Of a stretch of 64,000 bases of DNA, positions 56,805-64,000 are shown in pieces; position 1 is the stretch's first letter, and the number at the start of each line of letters is the position of its first letter. The notes beneath the pieces were generated by a model that did not search any database, had not been told where the DNA came from, and saw only the letters and a program-made list of their open reading frames with translations. A program made the translations under genes and the position numbers. This stretch comes from Cyrtodaria siliqua (taxonomy: Eukaryota; Mollusca; Bivalvia; Adapedonta; Hiatellidae): contig JAWPHD010011478.1 in the NCBI GenBank assembly GCA_037043455.1, positions 19,520 through 83,519 on the forward strand, written 5' to 3'.

Positions 56805-57480
56805 TTATTCAACCCAATAACCAGTTGGTTGGTCAGTCCTCAAAATTAACTTGGAATATTTAGTCTTTGCTAAAGCTTTTTCTATTCTGGTTCTCTCCTC
56901 CAGCGTCGGAATAACATCATTCTCCCTCGAACAATTTTCATAACTATCTCTGTCCTTGGCGTAAAACATACACAACCAATTTGCTTGCTCCCTCAAATCT
57001 TTTAATACAGAATTATATCTCTGTGAAATGACCCACACTGATTGTTTGGCGTGACGACCAGAGAATGCCAACTCTGACAACATATCTTTTTTCTTTGTTA
57101 GTTCTTTTGTGGCTGAGCAATCATCAATGATGTATAGTGTGGGCTTGCCAGCATATTGTTTGAAAAATAAACGCAACAGTTCTTGTAGCATTTCTTTGCC
57201 GTTACTAACAGGATTGACAATTATTATTTTTCCATCTCTAGGGTGTCTTACATCTCCTGGGTCTATTTTTATAAACCTCGTTCCACTTTATAGTCGGACA
57301 AAATATAATTATATGTTCAAAAACTCCAACATACTCTTGTTCAAGTATGTCAAGAACAAACTCTGTCTTGCCGCAGCCTGTCTGACCACAGATAATGGCA
57401 CTGCGTGGATATTTAGGATATTTGCACAAACTAGTATCGTACTCCTTCGAATCTTCCATCTTTGAAATTGATTCCTGCAT
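56805..57480 (-). pseudogene. Polinton packaging ATPase (FtsK/HerA, A32-like), one frameshift
   Basis: The first frame from ATG 57480 carries Walker A GQTGCGKT (residues 32-39) and ends at 57238. The second frame (open from about 57275, ATG 57191) carries Walker B LYIIDD, then a SVWVISQRYNSVLKDLREQ sensor-type segment and ends GYWVE. The two fit together with one frameshift near 57270. This ATPase family pumps genomes into capsids in Polintons and related viruses. Nucleotide-binding motifs are intact; the frameshift disables it as written. Confidence 0.9.
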
Positions 57481-57850
57481 CTTGTATTATATATATATAA
57501 ATATTTAAAGGTTGATCTGCTTCTGCTTTTTTATTTATTAGTATCGTTATGCCTCCACTGCCGTTTTTTATTGTTCTTCCACTGCCGTGTAATAAATTGT
57601 CATCGCATGTTCTAAGGTCAAGCCATAGGGCGAGCAAAAATAAAAACTATTATTGAATAAGGTCAAGCCACAAAGCATATGATTTTGTTAGATAGGTTCG
57701 AATAGAAAGATTGGTAAAGCATAAGTCCCTCGCCACCATGTCTGTCTCTTTGTTTCTTTTTGATGTTAAAGCAAAATATTTATTGATTTCATTCGCATCC
57801 CATACATGTGAGTAATTGTATTTCTGTGCTGATGTGTACTTTAGCACGTC
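57431..57850 (-). pseudogene. Truncated capsid-type protein, C-terminal part
   Basis: Two same-direction frames, 57847-57650 and 57637-57431, form one C-terminal fragment. Both carry ALWLDL at their junction because about 45 bp with stops has been inserted between direct repeats of tggcttgacctta. The content (YNYSHVWDANEIN, NLSIRTYLT, GSGRTIKNGSGGI) and position next to the ATPase suggest a jelly-roll capsid protein, as in other Polintons. Everything N-terminal to 57850 is missing. Assignment as capsid is inference. Confidence 0.5.
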
Positions 57851-58377
57851 GTGCTACAAAGGTGAATATGTAATCAATTTGTAAGGCATGTCCTTGATTC
57901 AAAATGTTTGGTAGCACAAATTGGGAAGAAAGTGTCTGGTAAAAAAACTTTTTTTGAATATTGTTTTCACACCCGTGACTTGGTCTGTTATTATGTTAAA
58001 CTTTGTTCCCAGTTCCTACCCAGAAATAATGCTATTTTCTCTCGGCAGCTATTTTACGCTCGCGTAAAACCTGCAAATCGCATTATCTCGGCATTAATAT
58101 ATTTCTAATGATACAACCGACATCACAGCAAGTTTATAAATAGGTATGTGTTTGTTCTTTTCTGTATTGTTTTCCTTTGCTCAACAGCGTATGCCCGAAT
58201 GAAAGTATGTGAACGCTAATTAGAATGTCAAAAATACTTAATGGCGGACTAGCATAATGTAAACTATTAAAACGGACTCAAAACAGTTTGCACAACATTC
58301 TGAAGATGATTTTGAAATATTTTAAACGATTAAAGATTCCGAAAGGACACACATATTTATTGTTTTCAGTATAATAA
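57851..58377. other. Right part of the Polinton or its flank
   Basis: Starts with the palindrome tagcacgtcgtgcta (57843-57857). No coding remnant. Confidence 0.4.
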
Positions 58378-58473
58378 GATAAATATTACATTAATGTGAG
58401 GGTGATAGTGAATATTGTCAATCTTCGAAAATGGAATGTATTCACTGTCGCCCTTAGGAATGTAATATTTATA
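58378..58473. repeat. Palindrome right of the Polinton
   Basis: Arms ataaatattacattaatg and gagggtgatagtgaata face their imperfect complements. Same family as 46869-47012. Confidence 0.8.
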
Positions 58474-58649
58474 TACTGATGCAACATTAATTCATGTTTC
58501 TGTGTCTCAAATATGCAATGAGGTTGCAATCACATGAACACGCGTGTCATGAAATTGTCTTTAAAATATATCAATATCATTGCATAGATTATAGAATAAG
58601 ATCACAGTCATCAAAATCCCTCGCCCGCTAGTCAGTGCCGAAAACAATA

Positions 58650-59126
58650 TTCTGGTATGAAACTACATAATTAAAGCGTTGCATGTACCATAAGCATAAT
58701 ATATTCTTCTGCCAAGTATGTACAAATCGCAAACATGCGGTCAAAGATCTGGAAGACGAATACCATTTTATATGTGTGTGTCAATGTTACAATGAACTAA
58801 GAAAAAAAAATCTAAAAGATATTACCATCAGAGGCCATCTATGTTCAAATATATAGAATTGATGAAAACTTCAAACAATGATATATTACTAAATTTAGCG
58901 AGGTATATAACATGTGCTTTAAATGTTAGACTTTCTATTTTGAATGCTTAGTATAAATATAATATTGTTCATCCTCTAACTATGATGATGTAAACTATAC
59001 TGACAGTTGATTTATATACTCTGTTTACGTGACTTTGTTATATTCGTATATTGTATGTATGTTCTGAATGACGATGTACTTTGTACAAGTCTAAATAAAA
59101 TATCTGTTCTGTTCTGTTCTGTTCTG
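58650..59126 (+). mobile_element. LINE 3' end (non-LTR retrotransposon)
   Basis: The C-terminal end of ORF2 reads EDEYHFICVCQCYNELRKK and, after a frameshift, SMFKYIELM and ITCALNVRLSILNA, then stop. A 3' UTR follows, ending in a repeated tctgttctgttctg tail (59105-59126). The motif is typical of mollusc and chordate LINE C termini. 5' truncated. Confidence 0.7.
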
Positions 59127-59467
59127 AAACCACAAGGTATAGAGCTCTCATATACTGAATTCAGCATAAGCTTACTGTTCTTTACCGAATTTGCTCAAAT
59201 GGTGACACTGGCGTCAAATCTGGCACCACTCCGGATGTCACAATTTTACATAAAATATCTAGAATAATACTGAAAAAGAATCTTCTTCTGTGAAACTACA
59301 AGATCCAGAGGTTTTATATTACGCATATATCAAAAGCTTCCTCTTGTCCTATACGTTATGTGTTCAAATGACAACCATGGGTTAAAAGTTTACCCCGGCC
59401 TAGGGGTTATAAGTTTTACATAGACTTCTATAGGGGAAAAACTTAAAAAAACAACTCTGAGTTTCAG
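59127..59467. other. Helitron-like internal repeat fragment
   Basis: In reverse orientation it resembles the units of 52764-54735 (caaatggtgacactggcgtc, gaaaccacaaggtatagagc). Degenerate; no gene. Confidence 0.45.
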
Positions 59468-59528
59468 AAGACAGGGTTATCGACTTGCAACGGTCAGTTT
59501 GACCGTTGCAAGTCGATAACCCTGTCTT
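59468..59528. repeat. Perfect palindrome, 29-bp arms, 3-base loop
   Basis: The left arm aagacagggttatcgactt continues gcaacggtca; gtt is the loop; the right arm is the exact complement. The arm matches the core of the dispersed family at 50836, 54880 and 60186. Confidence 0.95.
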
Positions 59529-60050
59529 TTTTTTCGAAAATTTGAAACTACAAAACATATAATGCTGATATTGTGAAATTGATAACAGCCAATAAAATTA
59601 TGACATTGACCGCGCACTAAACCCAAACCTGGTAAATAATCAAATGTAACCCCTGGAGCACTGGTCATTGCTCCATCTTGAATTTAAACACCCTCAAAGA
59701 CCTTCGATTTGATAATATGTTGATATGGTTTGATAATGCTCCACTTCTGGTGGATTAAATACAACTTAACTTAAAGTACTTTCAAAGAGAGCTTCAACTT
59801 AATACCTCTGATGTGACATGTTGATGTTGCTACATTGCTTTACTCCCGTGAACCCTGGTTCCGAGACTTTAAGATATCTGTATGATGGAAACCAGCTTAC
59901 CTTAAAACACTCTCAAATAACTTCGTTAGTTTAAATTTAGTTCGCATGATGATTCCCCTAGCAACATTGAAAAACACGTTACTTATATGATACGCATGAT
60001 AATTGTACCAAGCGTAAATGAAAGGAAAATGAGAAAAAAATGTTCTATAA
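59529..60050. other. Intergenic spacer
   Basis: Nothing recognised. Confidence 0.4.
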
Positions 60051-60057
60051 CACATAA

Positions 60058-60240
60058 ACCGCAGCACTCAAACAAAATGGCAATGTATGTTCGCACTATA
60101 CCATAAACTAATTGAAGCGAGCACATCTAGGCGTTAACATCTTGGTTAATGAATAGGAAAATACACAACATACATAGTAGTGAATACAGGGTTATCGACT
60201 TCGAACAGTCAGTATGCAATATGGCCTACTGATCAGCTCA
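60058..60240. repeat. Dispersed repeat related to the PolB insertion
   Basis: ccgcagcactcaaacaaaat, atggcaatgtatgttcgcac, and then acagggttatcgacttcgaa and ggcctactgatcagc parallel 50738-50884 in order and orientation. Confidence 0.7.
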
Positions 60241-60349
60241 AATCGATTGTATGTGTACACAACCTCGCTATTATCCTGTGACCACCGAAAGGAATTGACA
60301 ATATGGGGAAATAAGTATATCCCATCATATGAAATCTGTAATTATAAAT

Positions 60350-60850
60350 AAATAAATACTGAAAATGGGATCTCTTGAAAGCATCAAACGCAAACAAGAT
60401 AGCAAATCAGCAGACTCGGTTTTATTGAGTCTACTCATGAAGGAAATATGAGGTACAACACCTCTCACACAAACTAGCACTGGCTTACACGATATTCTAC
60501 TTTAACGCCACAAAGACTAGTCTTAATGATTCCAAAGGACCAGTAAGTAATAACACTACTGATTTGTAGTCTAGTGACATTCTACAGCCGCCACATAGCA
60601 CTAAACAATAGCTAGGCTAGTGTAAATGTCAATAATTACTTAAAGGGGCTGTCTGTTCATGAAACATTGGGCTTGATGATCACAACGGATTAGTAAATAA
60701 TAACACTACTGATTTGTAGTCGGGGCGACTTTACAGCCGCCACACAGCACTAAACAAACACTTATGTCAATAAATACAGAAACGGGATCCCTTGGAAGCA
60801 GCAAACACAAACAAGAGAGAAAAGTAACATACTCGGTTTTATTAAGTCAA
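60350..60850. repeat. Local duplicated blocks
   Basis: Block X (aaatactgaaaatgggatc) at 60352-60430 recurs at 60770-60848. Block Y (gtaataacactactgatttg) at 60535-60612 recurs at 60684-60757. The order is X-Y-Y-X. Confidence 0.8.
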
Positions 60851-61029
60851 CATCGAAATTAATTAGCCAACGATACACTTAAATGTTGTTGTAAAATAAA
60901 ATAATATAAAAAAACACCAGTTATAGCCAAAGAGAAACCTAATATAGGGAACGACTAACTTTTAAAATACGCTAAATGAGATATCAGTAGGCTATTAGAT
61001 TTAGGGACGATCGTACTCGAATTTTGTTA

Positions 61030-63030
61030 CTTTTATCTTGTATTAATTTATTTCACTTCAACATATTTTAGGACAATCCATTATTATTGCATGGTTAGTT
61101 ATCCACTGGTTAATATATTTGTGAATAAGTGATCTCCCTTTAACTGTATGTGTGTATATAAGACATAGATATAGGTCAGTTAGAGATAGAAACATATACC
61201 AGGTCTGAAAGGGTCATTAGATTAAGTACTTTTCCATGATGCGATGCTTTTTTCATACTGGCATTTTCATACAAATGTGTTGACCTAGCTTCAACTCAAG
61301 CACACAACAAAACTGTGAAATATTGTGTTTAATATCAAAAAGACAAAAACAACATCTGTTTTATCATCTTAAAACTGATATTATATGTATTTATTATAAT
61401 TTTGTCTTCTGTTGATTTACAACATGGGACTGACTGCCAAATAAAATTAAACATGATGCATCAATAAACTTACTGGATATGTTTTACATAGTGTAAGAGC
61501 TACATATTGTTGATGGCTTAAAGGGACACACGACAATCTTTATTTTTTTTATACTCACGGCGTCCCGCTAGTTTTTTTACATAACTGGCATTTGTTCAAT
61601 CATTAATAGTAATTATAAGAATAGTATTAAGCAATTTGTTTTTGTATATTATTAATTTTTGATATTATTTCACCAATAATATATTAAAACTTATTGTATA
61701 ATAAGACGAAATAGTGAATACTTAAAATTGTATTTATTTAAATGTGACCAGGGTAAAAGTAAAAATGATACTGGATATATAAATCGAGACGCCCATTTCA
61801 AACACTTTTAAGATTGCCGTGTGTCCCTTCAAATGACAATGATTTCTTGGTCATTTCATTTGAAAAATTGTGAAAACTATTTGTAAATTTGATTTTAATA
61901 GAAAGTATTTAATGATAAGAACACTTGTTACCAAGTCCAACAGTATACACAGAAGACACAATACATATTTGGACTAGTCGAAAACGTTTCGAATGTCTGC
62001 TGATTGTTCATGATTATAAACTAGGTGTGTTGGCATTTACAACTGAATGACGAACTTGTTCTAAAGCTAAAATACGTGTGGTATGTTTTAAAATACTCTA
62101 ACTGCGATATCAGTATGCCAATAGATTATGGGAAAAGTCGTTATTTTTTATCTCATATAATTATTTTCACTCCAACATTGTTAATGGCAATCCATTACTA
62201 TTGCAAGATTATTTATTCACGGGTCAATATATTTTTGAATAAGTGGTCTCCCTTTAGATATATGTATGTATTATAAAGTGGTTCATCTATAAAACTTAGT
62301 TGTTTTTTTTTTGGCATATTCACTGGTTCTTGCAACACATTCTAACACCATGACTGAGCCATTCTTTTTCCGATATAACGATAAAATCAACTGCGGCTTT
62401 CAAGTAGAATATCGCTAATACCGGCACCAAGGGCGCGAGAGGGGTTGCATCTTAAATTACCTCTCATGAACAGATTCCATAAAACCGAATCTGCTACTTT
62501 CCGCTCTTGTTTTCGTTTGTTGATCAGAAGGCTCCATTATTCTGTATCTTCTGGTCATATTCATTTTCAAATTTTTTAAATATTTGTAAATTTGATTTTA
62601 ATGGAATACAGTTCAAGACAGGAACACCGGTTACCAGGTTCAAGAGCATATCCAGCAGACGGAATCCATATTTGGATTAGGTGAAAACGTTTTTAATGCA
62701 TTATTTACTTATTTGCTTGGCGTATATATGGGACTAATTACTGTTGCCTAAAGATAAAATGCGTTTTGTATGTTTTTAGATGTGCATACTGAAATTTAGA
62801 CTTGTGGGTACCGAAATAAGTAACGCGATGCTATTCTATGTGTGTATCTTACATATTTGACTTCACTTCAATCCAGCATTGTTAACGACAATCTATTACT
62901 ATTGCAAGATTATTCATTCACTGGTAAATATACTGAATCTAAATTATCTCCCTTTAGCTGTATGATAACTCAAGTATATATGACATAGTTGCATGTCCGT
63001 TAGAAGTAAAAACATGAATACCTTAATTAA
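61030..63030. repeat. Three diverged copies of a 0.4-0.7-kb segment
   Basis: The landmark caatccattattattgca with tctcccttta occurs at about 61075-61150, 62185-62255 and 62885-62960. The preceding block tttgattttaat with ttggac/ttagg..gaaaacgtttc occurs at about 61890-61990 and 62590-62695. No ORF is conserved. Confidence 0.75.
61518..61833. mobile_element. Intact TTAA-type MITE (reference copy for 30349-32239)
   Basis: TTAA then inverted AGGGACACACG(A/G)CAATCTT at both ends (right target altered to TTCAA). 316 bp with no insertion. Aligns, in reverse, with the three pieces of the interrupted copy. Confidence 0.85.
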
Positions 63031-64000
63031 AAGGGCCATATTGTTTATTAAAAACGTGTATTGGCAAAATTCCATTTATCCCCTGCAATTACTTCTTAAA
63101 TGACAAGAGATTATTCAACATACGTAATATACTTGCTTATTAAGGATAATGAAAACAATCCAAATTAAGTACTGTTTTAATTTTCCAAATGCATTTTCTT
63201 CGAAACTCCAGTTACGAGTGTTACGGGTAAATGTAACAAGAAAGGAAGTGCAAAACCAGCAACAACACTTTCTTTCTTTTAGTTTTATGTGTAACTGAAT
63301 GACCTTGATCTTATTTACAGATGTAATGCATGACATGCTGGCATTTGCACTTTATTATTTAAATAATATGTCAGAATGCTTGAATTATTTATTACAAAAT
63401 AGGAATCATTAAGATAAAAACAAATAAACTTTGTCTGTTTAGCATACTCATGTGACCTAGATTGTGTTTCTGTTGAACTGTTTATCTTTCTTCTTTATTA
63501 GGTACCATTTTGTACCATTAAACAATGTAAATATATTCTATGTGTTGTTTATTTTAGCACCGAATTGATTTAAATATATAGTATGTATAGTAATAGACAT
63601 TGAATTTCACGTTTTGATCAGTTTACGCATACAATTCCAGCCAAACGAATCAGTTTTTAATATTGAAACGTAGTCTTTCTCTTTTAAAGAGACCCGTATG
63701 AGCAAAGCAATTGTGCGTTTTTTTAAAAAAATGAGGATATCCAGTGGAATTTCTTCAGTTTAATGTCAAAATTAAGTATGTTGTTTGTTTATTTCTCTTT
63801 AGTATTTCTACATAACCTTAACTCTTAAATTCTATCATCAAAGTAGATATAAAAGTCGCGAACAAGAAATTTAGCATTCAAGGACCACAGTCAACCAAAA
63901 ACACGACAAGCACAATTAGTCAAATATTAATATATTAAAATACACACAATCATGTTTCATCAACAAATGGGCCAAATACATTATACATATGTAGCTTCAT
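63031..64000. other. Right end of window, no recognised feature
   Basis: AT-rich, with no exon, repeat or element that I can support. Confidence 0.45.

Larger units (their letters stand above)
46869..58473. mobile_element. Decayed Maverick/Polinton virus-like transposon (boundaries provisional)
   Basis: The gene set is diagnostic: protein-primed family-B DNA polymerase, retroviral-type integrase and FtsK/HerA-type packaging ATPase, with small virion-type ORFs between. PolB and a small ORF are on plus; integrase, ATPase and the structural block are on minus. The protease is not seen and the capsid region survives only as a 3' fragment ending at 57850. The firm coding span is 47948-57850. The outer limits use the two related palindromes and are a hypothesis; Polintons in animals usually span 15-20 kb, so part has been lost. 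Confidence 0.85.

Noticed and set aside
46869..58473. A free virus or recent viral integration
   Set aside because: Gene decay, nested host-type insertions and lack of protease and capsid point to an old resident Polinton copy.

Overview
This is a metazoan nuclear genome segment, most likely from a bivalve mollusc. It is AT-rich and intron-bearing, with only two recognisable host genes, both on the minus strand and both identified by spliced, frame-consistent exons. AP3D1 (AP-3 complex delta subunit) enters with its first six coding exons between 25874 and 1299 and runs off the left edge. UTP23 (SSU-processome PIN-like protein) is complete in three exons, 36947 to 33646. The bivalve assignment rests on the style of the repeats and is inference; the animal assignment is firm.

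Region by region. 1-6331: AP3D1 exons 2-6, with a 95-bp minisatellite (about 455-1300) built from the 3' part of exon 6 plus its splice donor. 6332-25778: intron 1 of AP3D1, about 19.4 kb. It holds a 3.6-kb array of 58/60-bp repeats (7449-11060), SINE and retroposon fragments, a 0.6-kb palindrome, three Helitron-like (HLE/DINE-like) non-autonomous elements (14010-17172), and a 6.2-kb hAT-like element (19156-25345). A 4.6-kb terminal-inverted-repeat element with its own target duplication is nested in the hAT element. 25779-25874: AP3D1 exon 1. 26100-33600: short inverted-repeat elements, two SINEs with target duplications, and a TTAA element (30349-32239) carrying nested insertions. 33646-36947: UTP23, with a 43/38-bp minisatellite in its second intron. 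37358-43600: Helitron-like elements in tandem and several inverted-repeat elements. 44010-46525: a scrambled Ty3/gypsy pol remnant.

46869-58473: a decayed Maverick/Polinton, the virus-like large DNA transposon. It keeps pieces of protein-primed DNA polymerase B (+), a retroviral-type integrase (-), an FtsK/HerA-type packaging ATPase (-), a truncated capsid-like fragment (-) and several small virion-type or unknown ORFs. All the large genes carry frameshifts, stops or insertions. Three later elements landed inside it and split genes whose halves can still be matched across the insertions. Related palindromes lie on both sides, 11.4 kb apart.

58600-64000: a LINE 3' end, a perfect 29-bp-arm palindrome, a complete small TTAA element that serves as the empty-site reference for the one at 30349, and diverged local duplications. 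No host gene is seen there.

The features most worth a second look are the exon-derived minisatellite in AP3D1, the nested insertion series with readable target duplications, and the Polinton with its recoverable lesion history.
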